Assembly: GCF_000877395.1 (NCBI RefSeq)
Contig: NZ_JYFE01000060.1
Location: forward strand, 62,001-126,000
DNA from: Jannaschia aquimarina
GTDB lineage: Bacteria; Pseudomonadota; Alphaproteobacteria; Rhodobacterales; Rhodobacteraceae
Reading direction: 5' to 3'
Length of the DNA stretch: 64,000 nt
In this document: positions 8,882 through 17,873 of the stretch, piece after piece
Numbering within the stretch: position 1 is the stretch's first letter
Layout: every line of letters starts with the position of its first letter
Notes under the pieces: model-generated
The model's database searches: none
What the model was told of the DNA's origin: nothing
Seen by the model: only the letters and a program-made list of their open reading frames with translations
Translations under genes and position numbers: made by a program

Positions 8882-10422
8882 CGCCGTGGCCCGTCGCCGT
8901 CCTTGCGGCGCGCGCGTTCCGCGACGATCCCACGCTCTGCGTCTGGCTCCGCGCCCGCGCCGGGCCCGTGCGGGATGCCTGGCTGGAACTGGTGGGGCCC
9001 CTGCGCAAGATCCCGGTCGGGGCCGATGATGACGCCCTGTTCGGCGGACTCGACGTCGCGGCCACGCTTGCGGGCGGACGGCCGGTTTACCACGCCGGTC
9101 TGGTGGCGGACACGTCGCCGCTGATCCTCCCTTCCGCCGAGCGATGCCCCCCCGACCAGGCGGGCCGGTTGGCGCAGGTGCTGGATGCGGGGCGCCACGG
9201 CCTGATCGCCCTCGACGAGGGTCTGGAGGGCGAGGCGCCGCCCGCCGTCCTGACAGACAGGCTGGGCCTCGTCGTCGATCTGGACGGCATCGCGCTCGCC
9301 GACATGACTGGCTCGGCAGAGACGGCAGGCGACACGGTCGGGGATCCCGCGCCCGCGCTGATCGCTTTGGCCGACAGTCTCGGTGTGCCCGGGTCCCGCG
9401 CGCCCCTCGCGGCCCTGCGGCTGACCCGGACCCTCGGATCGACCGAGGCAAGTCTGACCCGCGCCGTCGAGCTGACGCTTGCCCCCCGTGCGACCCGCCT
9501 CCCCGCCCCTCCGGAGGAAGAGGAGGACACGCGGCGCGAGAGCACGACGCCCGATCCGACCGATGGCAAAGGCCAGCTCGAGGATCGCGTGCTGGATGCC
9601 GTGCGCCCCGCCCTTCCGGCCGACCTGTTGGCCGGTCTCGGACGCGCGGCGAAGGCGGGCGGCGACGGCGCGGGCGACAAGACGCGCGGCAACCGGCGCG
9701 GCCGCCCACTGCCCGCACGTCCCGGACGGCCCGGCGGACGGGCGCGCGTGGATCTGGTGGCCACCCTGCGAACCGCCGCGCCGTGGCAGAGGCTGCGCGG
9801 CGCCGAACCCGGCATGCGCCCGCGCCTGCGGGTTTCGGATATCCGCCTGCGCCGCCACGAGCATCGCTCCGACCGGCTGGTGATCTTTGCCGTCGATGCC
9901 AGCGGGTCCGCTGCCGCCGCCCGACTGGCCGAAGCCAAGGGCGCCGTTGAGATTCTGCTGGGCGAGGCCTATGCCCGCCGCGACCACGTCGCCCTCATCG
10001 GATTTCGCGGAACCGGCGCCGAGATCCTGCTCGAGCCGACGCGCAGCCTGGTCCGCACGAAACGGCAGCTCGCCGGCCTTCCCGGCGGCGGTGGGACCCC
10101 GCTTGCCGCCGGACTTCATGCCGGGGCGGCGATGGCCCACCGCGCACGGCTGCACGGCATGGCCCCGGCTCTTGTCGTTCTGACCGATGGCCGACCGAAT
10201 ATCACGCTGGCTGGCCAGCCCGGCCGTCAACAGGCCCGGAGCGACGCAGAAGCCATGGCCCGCCGTCTGCGCGCCGACCGGATCGACGGGCTGGTCATCG
10301 ACACCGGCAATCGTGCGTCCCCGGCGCTTGCCGATCTCGCACGCGACATGGGGGCGACCTGCCTGGCCCTGCCCCGCGCCGACGCCCACGCTCTGGGCCG
10401 CGCCGTGGCCGCCGCGCTTTGA
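8878..10422 (+). CDS. bchD: Magnesium chelatase subunit D
   Basis: A 514-residue partner of BchI. It has an inactive AAA-like N-terminal half, an acidic Pro/Glu linker near residues 205-230, and a C-terminal von Willebrand A domain with MIDAS motif DASGS starting at residue 340. It starts at GTG overlapping the bchI stop (GTGA) and ends overlapping the bchO start (TTGA). It is somewhat shorter than Rhodobacter BchD (about 560), mostly in the N-terminal half. Confidence 0.95.
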   Translation: MTPWPVAVLAARAFRDDPTLCVWLRARAGPVRDAWLELVGPLRKIPVGADDDALFGGLDVAATLAGGRPVYHAGLVADTSPLILPSAERCPPDQAGRLAQVLDAGRHGLIALDEGLEGEAPPAVLTDRLGLVVDLDGIALADMTGSAETAGDTVGDPAPALIALADSLGVPGSRAPLAALRLTRTLGSTEASLTRAVELTLAPRATRLPAPPEEEEDTRRESTTPDPTDGKGQLEDRVLDAVRPALPADLLAGLGRAAKAGGDGAGDKTRGNRRGRPLPARPGRPGGRARVDLVATLRTAAPWQRLRGAEPGMRPRLRVSDIRLRRHEHRSDRLVIFAVDASGSAAAARLAEAKGAVEILLGEAYARRDHVALIGFRGTGAEILLEPTRSLVRTKRQLAGLPGGGGTPLAAGLHAGAAMAHRARLHGMAPALVVLTDGRPNITLAGQPGRQQARSDAEAMARRLRADRIDGLVIDTGNRASPALADLARDMGATCLALPRADAHALGRAVAAAL

Positions 10423-11270
10423 ACTGGGCGCAATGGTCGGACCGCTGGCCTCAGGCCGAGCATTCGCGCTTCGTCGATGTGCGCCCCTATCGCTGGCACG
10501 TTCAGCAATACGGGCAAGGGCCCGATCTCGTCCTGCTCCATGGTGCCGGGGCTGCGACACATAGCTGGCGCGGATTGGGCCCGCTCCTGGCGCAGAACCA
10601 CCGCATCACAGCGATGGACCTGCCGGGTCACGGGTTCACGTCGCGCGTTGCGGGCCGGTCCACGCTCGACGCGATGCGCGACGACGTCCACGCGTTGCTG
10701 GACGCGCTCGAAATCGTCCCCGCCGCGATGATCGGCCATTCCGCCGGGGCGGCGATCGCGCTGCGCATGGCGCAGGAGAGACCCCGACCCGTGGTGTCGA
10801 TCAACGGGGCCTTCGCCATGTTCGAGGGCTTTGCCGGATGGCTCTTCCCGGTCATGGCCAAGGCGCTCGCCCTGAACCCGCTGACCGTGCCGTTCTTCAC
10901 CGCGACGGCAACCGACACTCGCATCCGCCGCCTCCTGGAACAGACCGGCAGCCGCATCGACGACGACACGCTGCGCTGGTACGGCCCGCTGATCCGCGAC
11001 GGAGAGCATGTGGCGGGCACCCTTGCCAAGATGGCGAACTGGCGCCTGGAACGGCTGAACCGGGCCGCCCCCGAGACCCACGCCCCGGTCCTGCTGCTCG
11101 CCGGGTCGAAGGACGGCACCGTCCCGCCCCGCGTCAGCCGCGACATGGCCGGGCGTTTGCCCGACGCTCGGCTCGAAATGCTGGACGGCTTGGGCCACCT
11201 CGCACATGAAGAGGCCCCCGACCGGGTGGCGGGGGCCATCGAGAGCTTTCTGAAGAAACACGGTGCCTGA
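10419..11270 (+). CDS. bchO: Alpha/beta-hydrolase BchO of the magnesium chelatase operon
   Basis: A 283-residue alpha/beta-hydrolase with oxyanion loop HGAGAATHSW near residue 41, nucleophile elbow GHSAGAA, and a C-terminal catalytic His in GLGHLAHEE. BchO is genetically tied to bchID in purple bacteria and is proposed to act in magnesium chelation; its reaction is unproven. The start is TTG overlapping the bchD stop. A hairpin at 11261-11279 overlaps its end. Confidence 0.92.
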   Translation: MNWAQWSDRWPQAEHSRFVDVRPYRWHVQQYGQGPDLVLLHGAGAATHSWRGLGPLLAQNHRITAMDLPGHGFTSRVAGRSTLDAMRDDVHALLDALEIVPAAMIGHSAGAAIALRMAQERPRPVVSINGAFAMFEGFAGWLFPVMAKALALNPLTVPFFTATATDTRIRRLLEQTGSRIDDDTLRWYGPLIRDGEHVAGTLAKMANWRLERLNRAAPETHAPVLLLAGSKDGTVPPRVSRDMAGRLPDARLEMLDGLGHLAHEEAPDRVAGAIESFLKKHGA

Positions 11271-11279
11271 GCGGCACCG
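11261..11279. terminator. Hairpin between convergent bchO and cytochrome c genes
   Basis: Seven-base inverted repeat CGGTGCC/GGCACCG spanning the bchO stop, in the 15-base convergent gap. No T-run is visible, so termination is only suggested. Confidence 0.4.
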
Positions 11280-11285
11280 CCGGCT

Positions 11286-11759
11286 TCAGTTAGTTTCTTC
11301 GCCAGTGCCCTCGGGCGCGGTGAACTGCGCGAGGAAGGCATAGAGGTTCAGGGCGTCATCCTCGGCGCGGACACGGTAGGACATCTTGCCGCGACCGTTC
11401 TCGCCGGTGACTTCCTGCAGATGGCCGGTTGGATCGAGCAGGTACGCGACCATGTTGGCTTCGTCCCAGACGAGGCCGCCCTCACCCGCCGTCACGATGA
11501 TGTCCGAATACCGGAAATCCTCGACCACGCCGGCAACGCGGCCGACGACGCCATAGAGGTTCGGCCCGGTGCGCGCCGCGCGGCCGGCCAAGACCTCGCC
11601 GTCAGGGTCGGCGACCACGTGGCAGGACTGGCACTGACGGAACGCGCTTTCGCCCGCGGCGGCGTCGCCGGTCGCGGTCAGGTCGATTTCGGTGTGGGCA
11701 TCCGCAAAGGCGGGTCCCGCGGCCAGCAAAGCCGCTGCGATGGCTGTTGTGCGGATCAT
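11286..11759 (-). CDS. Periplasmic class I c-type cytochrome, cytochrome c2-like
   Basis: A 157-residue preprotein. Residues 1-19 form a signal peptide ending AFA. Haem attaches at CQSCH (C43, C46, H47), with a conserved GPNLYGVVGR block and the probable sixth ligand Met126 in GKMSYR. This is the layout of cytochrome c2/c550 proteins that shuttle electrons between the bc1 complex and the reaction centre or PufC. The ATG at 11759 was chosen over an upstream in-frame start because AGGAGG precedes it and the signal peptide begins there. It could be the main reaction-centre donor or an isocytochrome. Confidence 0.88.
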   Translation of the reverse strand: MIRTTAIAAALLAAGPAFADAHTEIDLTATGDAAAGESAFRQCQSCHVVADPDGEVLAGRAARTGPNLYGVVGRVAGVVEDFRYSDIIVTAGEGGLVWDEANMVAYLLDPTGHLQEVTGENGRGKMSYRVRAEDDALNLYAFLAQFTAPEGTGEETN

Positions 11760-11857
11760 GCAGTTTACTCCTCCTGAGTCCGGATCAGATGATAGCTTCA
11801 CCACCCGGGAGGTCCAGCCGGCAGAGGCGGTCATGCAATAACCGGAAGGTCCGGAAG

Positions 11858-12510
11858 ATGAATGCGGAAGCAGAAGACACCCGCAGTGGAGATGCGGCGT
11901 GGCTCGACGGCACCATCGGGACCGCAGATTGCGTGAGCCCGGACCCCGCAGCGGGCAACGTGGTTCTGCGTATCCGCCGGCACCCAGAGCCCGACGCTTA
12001 CGTCAGACGGTTCGTCGGGCCTGCCGCGGACCGGCGGTTCCACCGCGAGCGTCCGGCACTGAAGCGGCTGTCCGCGAGGCCTCGACTGACCCGCAGTTTC
12101 TTCGTTCCGCGTCTCCTCCGGGAAGACAGCCCGTCGCAACGTCTCGCGATGACGATGGTCGAGGGGCAGTGCCTGACCGACGTGCTGGACGGGGCCGAGC
12201 GGCCACGCGCGCCCGGATCATCACGGCGACCGGGGCCGCGGCCCGGACGATCCGATCCACGATCCGCGTGACGTCGCGGCCTTCGCCCGCGGATTTGGTT
12301 CGGACCCGACATGGGATCCGTGCTTTCGGATCCTGATTCTCGAAGGGATCGTCCGCGACATGACGCGAGAGCTGAGCGATCTCCGCCATGGCCAGCCGCG
12401 ATCGAACCTCCTGCACGCGAGCGCGCTGGCCGTGCCGGAATGGGAGCCGGAATTTCCCGGCCCGGACCGGGCCCCGCCTGAAGCGGGGACGATCCCGCTA
12501 CGCCGTCAGG
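11858..12510 (+). pseudogene. Frameshifted phosphotransferase/kinase-like remnant
   Basis: From ATG 11858 (preceded by AAGG) one frame encodes a protein-like segment containing LRIRRHPEPDAYVRRF and LAMTMVEGQCLTDVL, resembling the ATP-binding lobe of aminoglycoside-phosphotransferase or protein-kinase folds. It then stops at 12269-12271. A second coherent segment (DDPIHDPRDVAAFARGFGSD, later FRILILEGIVRDMTREL) continues in another frame from about 12205 to about 12510. A short middle part reads best in the third frame. The family assignment is weak. It may be a decayed gene or an assembly error. Confidence 0.5.
12459..12488 (-). terminator. Tandem hairpins downstream of hemA
   Basis: Two adjacent GC hairpins (CCCCGC/GCGGGG at 12472-12488 and GGCCCG/CGGGCC at 12459-12473) follow the hemA stop by about 23 bases on the minus strand. 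There is no clear T-run. They also lie within the kinase-like remnant. Confidence 0.4.
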
Positions 12511-13725
12511 TCAGGCGCTGGCCCGTGCGAGGGCGCACTGCTTCCACAATGACGACAGCGCGCGCACCAGATGGTCGATATCGTCGACGGTATGGCGCGG
12601 GCCCGGGGTGAAGCGCAGGCGCTCCGTCCCCTTGGGCACCGTGGGATAGTTGATCGGCTGCACGTAGATCCCGAACTGATCCATCAGGTAGTCCGACAGC
12701 ATCCGGCATTTGACCGGGTCCTTCACCATCACCGGGATGATGTGGCTCGGATTGCGCTCGTGCGGGATGCCCTCGGCATCGAGGCGGGCGCGCAGGCGGG
12801 CGACCTGCCGGCGCTGCTGCGCGCGTTCGATATCGCTGACCTTCAAGTGCCGGATCGACGTCGTCGCGGCGGCCGCGATAGCGGGCGGCAGAGCGGTGGT
12901 GAAGATGAAGCCGCTGGCGAAGCTGCGCACGAAGTCGCACATCGCGGCCGAACCGGCGATATAGCCGCCCATCGTGCCATAGGCCTTGCCCAGCGTCCCC
13001 TCGATGATGGTGACGCGGTCCATAAGCCCCATCTCCTCGGCGACGCCGCCGCCGCGGGGTCCGTACATGCCGACCGCATGGACCTCGTCGAGATAGGTCA
13101 GCGCGCCATGCTTCTCGGCGACGTCGCAGATCTCGTCGATGGGGGCGATGTCGCCGTCCATGGAATAGACGCTCTCGAAGGCGACGATCTTGGTCGCATT
13201 TGCCGGCAGACGGGACAGCTTGGCGTCGAGATCCGCTGGGTCGTTGTGCTTCCAGATGGTCTTGTCGCAGCGGGCGTGGCGGATGCCCTCGATCATGGAG
13301 GCGTGGTTCAGCGCATCCGACAGGATCACGGCGTTGGGCAACCGTGCTCCCAGCGTGCTGAGAGTCGCCCAGTTCGAGACGTAGCCCGAGGAGAAGACCA
13401 GGGCCGCTTCCTTGCCGTGCAGGTCGGCGAGTTCCGCCTCCAGTTCCAGATGCTGATGCTGGGTGCCGCTGATGTTGCGCGTCCCGCCCGCCCCGGTGCC
13501 GCATTCGCGCGCCGTCGAGGCCATCGCCTCGACCACGTCGGGATGCTGGCCCATGCCCAGATAATCGTTCGAACACCAGACGGTGATCTCGCGGGTCTCT
13601 CCGTCGTGGTGGTTCAGCGCGCGGGGATGCTGACCGCAGCGCCGCGTCAGGTCGGCGAAGTAACGGTAGTTGCCCTCGTCCTTGAGAGCCTGCAACTGGC
13701 TCTCGAACATCTTATCGAACGGCAT
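12511..13725 (-). CDS. hemA: 5-aminolevulinate synthase
   Basis: A 404-residue PLP enzyme condensing glycine and succinyl-CoA, the first step of tetrapyrrole synthesis in alphaproteobacteria. The PLP lysine is K247 in [17 protein letters not shown]. The N-terminal CSNDYLGMG block and the glycine-rich [12 protein letters not shown] are typical. The start overlaps the last 14 bases of puhE. Its place at the end of the puh-acsF series links ALA supply to pigment assembly. Confidence 0.97.
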   Translation of the reverse strand: MPFDKMFESQLQALKDEGNYRYFADLTRRCGQHPRALNHHDGETREITVWCSNDYLGMGQHPDVVEAMASTARECGTGAGGTRNISGTQHQHLELEAELADLHGKEAALVFSSGYVSNWATLSTLGARLPNAVILSDALNHASMIEGIRHARCDKTIWKHNDPADLDAKLSRLPANATKIVAFESVYSMDGDIAPIDEICDVAEKHGALTYLDEVHAVGMYGPRGGGVAEEMGLMDRVTIIEGTLGKAYGTMGGYIAGSAAMCDFVRSFASGFIFTTALPPAIAAAATTSIRHLKVSDIERAQQRRQVARLRARLDAEGIPHERNPSHIIPVMVKDPVKCRMLSDYLMDQFGIYVQPINYPTVPKGTERLRFTPGPRHTVDDIDHLVRALSSLWKQCALARASA

Positions 13726-14503
13726 CCGTTCCCTCCTCCTGCTTGTCAGGCAGCATCCACCGCCAGAGTTTTTCGTCCGGCAGCGGGACGACCATGAACC
13801 AGTGTTCCAATAACGCGAGCGCGGTCAGGGCCGCCAGTAAGGCGAACCCCACCTCTTGCGCCGGGGCGGGGGCGGCGATCAGACGCTCCAGCCAGCAGGC
13901 CACGGCGAATGTCAGCGCCGTGACCGATGTCGGGAACAGCCAGTTCATCCGCGCCGCGCCGAAATGGCTGGGCAGATGACGCAGGCTGCTCGGGATGAAC
14001 TCGGTGTTCACCTTACGCACGCCCAGATAGAGGTTCAGCTTGGCGCTGATCCGCGCGGCGTAGAGCACCGCGAAGATCCACAAGCCGAACGTGTTGGCCG
14101 CGTCATGCGTCAACGCGATGATGGCGATCAGCGCCGCCGTCAGCGTCATCTCGTGATAGGCGACCGTGCCCCAGGCGCGGATGAACCGCTCCCAACCCGG
14201 GACGCCCGGCCGCGCGGGCCGGGTGTTGGGGCCGGTGATCATGCCGGTCAGAAAGGCCAGCTCGATCCAGCCCCACACCGCCAGCGCCGAAGCTGCGGCG
14301 AGGTAGACCTCCGCCGGATCCAGAACGCCCCGCGTGGCCCAGAGACCCCAGAAGCCCAGCCCCAGTATCGGCAGCGTCCCCAACGTCAGCGCCACGTGCC
14401 GGCCCCGCAGGTCGGCGCGGCGCACGGCCCAGAGGATCGCCCCGGTGGAGACCCACCAGGCGACCAGCGCGACCGCGCCCGCTATCCAGGGGCTCAGTAG
14501 CAC
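13712..14503 (-). CDS. puhE: Photosynthetic complex assembly protein PuhE
   Basis: A 263-residue polytopic membrane protein with about seven hydrophobic segments, matching PuhE (DUF3623). It contains a short hydrophilic loop [19 protein letters not shown]. PuhE influences reaction centre and bacteriochlorophyll accumulation in R. capsulatus; its molecular role is unknown. It overlaps acsF upstream by 10 bases and hemA downstream by 14 bases. Confidence 0.93.
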   Translation of the reverse strand: MLLSPWIAGAVALVAWWVSTGAILWAVRRADLRGRHVALTLGTLPILGLGFWGLWATRGVLDPAEVYLAAASALAVWGWIELAFLTGMITGPNTRPARPGVPGWERFIRAWGTVAYHEMTLTAALIAIIALTHDAANTFGLWIFAVLYAARISAKLNLYLGVRKVNTEFIPSSLRHLPSHFGAARMNWLFPTSVTALTFAVACWLERLIAAPAPAQEVGFALLAALTALALLEHWFMVVPLPDEKLWRWMLPDKQEEGTDAVR

Positions 14504-15618
14504 GGCTCCAAACGGGTCTGGACGGGCACCTCGTGCCGCTTGGCCGGGATCGCGTAGAGCCGGGCGAAGGCCGCGGCGGCCTTGGCCGACCCGGCCAGCC
14601 GCTTGAGCCTGCCGCCCAGACCTCCCTGCCGATCACCCTCGGCGATCTGCTCGTTGGCGGCCTGCAGCTTGCGCAGCGTCGGCAGCCAGGCGGGATGGTC
14701 GATGTCCAGCGTGATCGGGAAGACCTGCTCGGACAGGGCCGAGGTCTTCTCGAAGACGGACTGGGCATATTCCTCGGGATCGACGCCCAGCGCGGCGTGG
14801 AAGGCCGGCCGCTGGTGGTCGCGCACGAACATCGTGCCGTAGACCGCCGTCAGGAAGAACTTGATCCACCAGACGTTGCGCCCGCTGGTCAGCTTGGGAT
14901 CGGTCTTCATCAGCAGGGCGAAGGCCTCGCCATGGCTGAACTCGTCGTTGCACCATTCCTTGAACCACTTGAAGATCGGGTGGAACCGATGTTCCGGATG
15001 CTTCTCCAGGTGGCGGTAGATGGTGATGTACCGGGCGTAACCGATCTTCTCGGACAGGTAGGTCGCGTAGTAGATGAACTTGGGACGGAAGTAGGTGTAC
15101 TTCTTCTTCTGCGTCAGGAAGCCCAGGTTCACCGCGATCCCCGCTTCGCGCAGCGCGTCGTTGATGAAGCCCGCATGACGCGCCTCGTCCCGCGCCATCA
15201 GCTGGAACAGCGTGGTGATGTCGCTGTTGGACCCGCGGCGCTTCATCTCCTTGTAGAGGACGCAGCCGGAGAACTCGGCCGTGCAGGACGAGATCAGGAA
15301 GTCGATGAACTCGGCGCGAAGCTCAGGCTCCATGCCGTCCCAGTCGATGTGGTCCCAATCCTCGTTCTTGCGGAAATGACCCTTGTTGGGATCCGCCTTC
15401 ATCTGTGCGATCAACTCGTCCCAGTCCTTGCGCACGGGGGTCACGTCGATCGCGTCCATCTCGTCGAAATCGGTAGTGTAGAAGCGCGGTGTCAGCAGCG
15501 TGTTGCGCATCGCCACCTCGGTGGCGGTCTTGCTGTCAACGGGCGCGTGCATGTTCTCGGCGGCGAGGCCTTCCTCGGCCGTCGTGGCGTCGGCGGTGTG
15601 CTTGAGAGGCGCGTTCAT
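14494..15618 (-). CDS. acsF: Aerobic Mg-protoporphyrin IX monomethyl ester oxidative cyclase
   Basis: A 374-residue membrane-associated diiron enzyme forming the isocyclic ring E with O2. The paired diiron motifs are evident: an AEFSGCVLYKE helix, ARDEARHAGF, and a late NDEFSHGEAF. ATG 15618 was chosen because it overlaps the preceding gene's stop (ATGA) and gives family length; the open frame further upstream is out-of-frame reading of that gene. No anaerobic cyclase (bchE) is seen in the window, which fits an aerobic phototroph. Confidence 0.97.
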   Translation of the reverse strand: MNAPLKHTADATTAEEGLAAENMHAPVDSKTATEVAMRNTLLTPRFYTTDFDEMDAIDVTPVRKDWDELIAQMKADPNKGHFRKNEDWDHIDWDGMEPELRAEFIDFLISSCTAEFSGCVLYKEMKRRGSNSDITTLFQLMARDEARHAGFINDALREAGIAVNLGFLTQKKKYTYFRPKFIYYATYLSEKIGYARYITIYRHLEKHPEHRFHPIFKWFKEWCNDEFSHGEAFALLMKTDPKLTSGRNVWWIKFFLTAVYGTMFVRDHQRPAFHAALGVDPEEYAQSVFEKTSALSEQVFPITLDIDHPAWLPTLRKLQAANEQIAEGDRQGGLGGRLKRLAGSAKAAAAFARLYAIPAKRHEVPVQTRLEPCY

Positions 15619-15920
15619 GGCCGCACCTCCAGCGGCTCGCCCGAGAAGCTGAACTCGCAGAGCTCCATGAATTCGGCATCTCCGGTCATCCGCGTCCACC
15701 ACCGCTCGAGTCCGCTCGCCCGCGTGATGACCGCCTCGCGGTTCTCGCAGACGACCTCGCCGAAGGGGGCCATGATCTCCGGCCCCAGCACCTCGACGAC
15801 GTCGCCGGGATGTACGACCGATCCGTCGTCGAAGCGCACATGCGCCGACAACTCTTCGAAACGGTGACTGACCTCGACGGTACAGGGCACGCGTTCTGTG
15901 GTTTTCGTGAAGATGGGCAT
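15615..15920 (-). CDS. Small uncharacterised protein between puhC and acsF
   Basis: A 101-residue soluble protein without signal peptide or membrane segment. Visible features are an HRFEELSAHVRFDDG stretch, PGDVVEVLGPEIMAPFGE in the middle and an acidic, Phe-rich end EFMELCEFSFSGEPLEV. From general knowledge a gene of this size occupies this slot in other Rhodobacterales clusters, but I know of no function. It overlaps acsF as ATGA and lies 15 bases after puhC, so co-translation with the cyclase is likely. A role as a cyclase accessory is only a guess from position. Confidence 0.8.
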   Translation of the reverse strand: MPIFTKTTERVPCTVEVSHRFEELSAHVRFDDGSVVHPGDVVEVLGPEIMAPFGEVVCENREAVITRASGLERWWTRMTGDAEFMELCEFSFSGEPLEVRP

Positions 15921-15935
15921 TGGTCGTTCCCCCTC

Positions 15936-16403
15936 TCAGTTGAGCAGCGCCGCGAAGGCGGCTGCGTTCTTGGCGCCGAACCCGATCAGCTCGGCACGCC
16001 ATCCGGTCACGTCGTCCCGTAGGCTAAGCTGCCCCGTCTCGAACTCGATCAGGCGGACGGGTTGGGACATGTCTGCCCCCCGCCGCTCCCGCTCGAACTT
16101 CAGAGCACGATGCACGCCCGCGACGAAACCGCCCTGAGATGGATCAAGCTGCGCGATCACCGTCCCGTTCGTATCCAGCACACGCGCTGCCCCGGTCGAG
16201 CCGTCCGCATCCAGAAAGATCGTCCGCTCGCGCAGGATGCCGGCCTCGCCCTCCATGACCGGCATCGCTTCCAACGGCCGATCGGTGAGGCGGGCATAGG
16301 TCACGATAAAGAGCGCGCAGACCACCAGCACCCCAAGGGCGCGGATCAGCGTCGTGGGCACCATCTCACGGTCACGGGCCGCAAGGCGTTGTTCTGGCAT
16401 CAT
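15936..16403 (-). CDS. puhC: Photosynthetic complex assembly protein PuhC
   Basis: A 155-residue protein with one N-terminal transmembrane helix (IRALGVLVVCALFIVTYARL) and a periplasmic domain ending GFGAKNAAAFAALLN. It matches PuhC (orf162b of R. capsulatus), needed for full RC-LH1 levels. The start is the first of two adjacent ATG codons, 5 bases after the puhB stop. The much longer upstream frame is puhB read out of frame. Confidence 0.92.
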   Translation of the reverse strand: MMPEQRLAARDREMVPTTLIRALGVLVVCALFIVTYARLTDRPLEAMPVMEGEAGILRERTIFLDADGSTGAARVLDTNGTVIAQLDPSQGGFVAGVHRALKFERERRGADMSQPVRLIEFETGQLSLRDDVTGWRAELIGFGAKNAAAFAALLN

Positions 16404-16408
16404 CGCGT

Positions 16409-17053
16409 CTACTCCGCCGGGACGGGCGTGGCGCCCGTGGGTTGCGTCTGCGCGATTTCGACCTGCGGTAGGCTCGCCTGGACCTGCGCGGCCTCTGCCA
16501 GCATCCGCGCGACCGAGGCCGCGTCCGGGATGCAGCGCAACGCAGGCTGCGGCGGGTTGAAGCGCCACGGCCGCGCATGGGGCCAGAGCAGCAGATAGCT
16601 GAACCGCGTCTTGCCCAGCGTCCGCAGCGCGATCGTGCCGGTGCCGTCCCCCGCCAGTGTCAGATCGGCGGCGCCGATCCAGCGATAGGGGAATTGCAGC
16701 GACATCGTCAGCGCCGCGCCCACGCGCAGCACCACGCGCGCATCGGTGATCGTGTAGACCGTCGCCTTGGCCTGGCACCACGCGATCACCCAGAGCAGGG
16801 CGCAGGCCGCAGCGCCCAACACCAGATAGAACGCCGCGCCCCCAAAGGCGGCCAAAACCCCCATTTCGGTCAGCCGCGCCGTGCCGGACCCCAGGAAGAA
16901 CAGGACGAAATAGGCCGCGACCCATCGCACCTTCAGCGCGTCGCGCGCCAGCGCCCATACCGAAGGCGCCCCCTGCCACAGGATCCGCTCTCCTGCGGGT
17001 AGGGCCTGCGGCAGGCCGCGGATCGGTTCCTGGTCGAAGTCGTCGTGGTCCAT
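16409..17053 (-). CDS. puhB: Reaction centre assembly factor PuhB
   Basis: A 214-residue membrane protein with an N-terminal LPAGERILWQGAPS motif and about three transmembrane helices within residues 40-120, followed by a cytoplasmic PH-like part. PuhB is a dimeric assembly factor for the reaction centre in R. capsulatus. It lies between puhA and puhC, the standard order. Confidence 0.94.
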   Translation of the reverse strand: MDHDDFDQEPIRGLPQALPAGERILWQGAPSVWALARDALKVRWVAAYFVLFFLGSGTARLTEMGVLAAFGGAAFYLVLGAAACALLWVIAWCQAKATVYTITDARVVLRVGAALTMSLQFPYRWIGAADLTLAGDGTGTIALRTLGKTRFSYLLLWPHARPWRFNPPQPALRCIPDAASVARMLAEAAQVQASLPQVEIAQTQPTGATPVPAE

Positions 17054-17095
17054 CTGGTCCTCCTCGGGCCGGGTCTGGCGGCCCTCATCGCGTCT

Positions 17096-17860
17096 TCAGA
17101 GTTGCGGCTCCTGCCGGTCGGGCGCGGCATAGAGCTTGCCGCCGCCGACGAAGGCCATGATCTTCTCTTCCTCCAGCAGGGTGACCTGGCTGTCGGACTT
17201 GGTGGTCGGGATCATCGGGAAGTGCCGCTGGTACAGAGCCTTGACCTCCACATGGTCCTCGAAGATGCGGACCAGCTGGATCGGGATCAGGTGCTTGCTG
17301 CCACCGGGCGCCTCGACTTCCAGAAAGCGGACGAGCTGTTCGGGCGCGTCCAGCCACATGTCGGTCACGACGGCGCCCGGCAGATCGTCGCCGCCGCGCA
17401 CCTCCAGGCCGCGCGGATCGCGTCCGGCGGTCACGCGGAAGTCGGGCTTGCCGCGCATCGGCACGATCTTCGGATGGCCGTGACCGTCCAGTTCCGGCAC
17501 GTCGCGGCGCGGCGCCCAACTGGCGGCCCCCACCCCGTCCACCATGGGATCCCCCGTCGGCTCGAACGGAAAGCCGTTGGGCGTCGCGGTCTTGAACATC
17601 GCGATCTCCCGCCCCTCCGGCGACATGTTGGGCACCGTGACCGTGCCGCGCCCGTGGGGCAGCACGAAGGTCTTCTGTCCCGGCAGCGGGAACGGCCCCT
17701 GGTTCGGCGCCAGCGTCCCGTCGTCGTTCTCCAGCGGGTAGCCTTCGCGCATGTTTTCCGTCTGCAGATAGAAGATCAGCAGCGCGAAGAAGAGGTAGAA
17801 GAGCCAGAGACTGAGGCTGGCCAGATCGAATTGCGCGAAGAAGGCTTCCGTCTGTTGCAT
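17096..17860 (-). CDS. puhA: Photosynthetic reaction centre H subunit
   Basis: A 254-residue subunit with a single N-terminal membrane helix ([20 protein letters not shown], residues about 12-31) and a cytoplasmic PRC-barrel domain that caps L and M near the QB site. The domain includes the [19 protein letters not shown] and [17 protein letters not shown] regions. Length is normal. It lies between lhaA and puhB. Confidence 0.97.
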   Translation of the reverse strand: MQQTEAFFAQFDLASLSLWLFYLFFALLIFYLQTENMREGYPLENDDGTLAPNQGPFPLPGQKTFVLPHGRGTVTVPNMSPEGREIAMFKTATPNGFPFEPTGDPMVDGVGAASWAPRRDVPELDGHGHPKIVPMRGKPDFRVTAGRDPRGLEVRGGDDLPGAVVTDMWLDAPEQLVRFLEVEAPGGSKHLIPIQLVRIFEDHVEVKALYQRHFPMIPTTKSDSQVTLLEEEKIMAFVGGGKLYAAPDRQEPQL

Positions 17861-17873
17861 GGGATGCTCCTGT

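Noticed and set aside
15619-16002. 128-residue N-terminal extension of the acsF frame
   Set aside because: It is the upstream small gene and the puhC end read out of frame; ATG 15618 with ATGA overlap gives family length.
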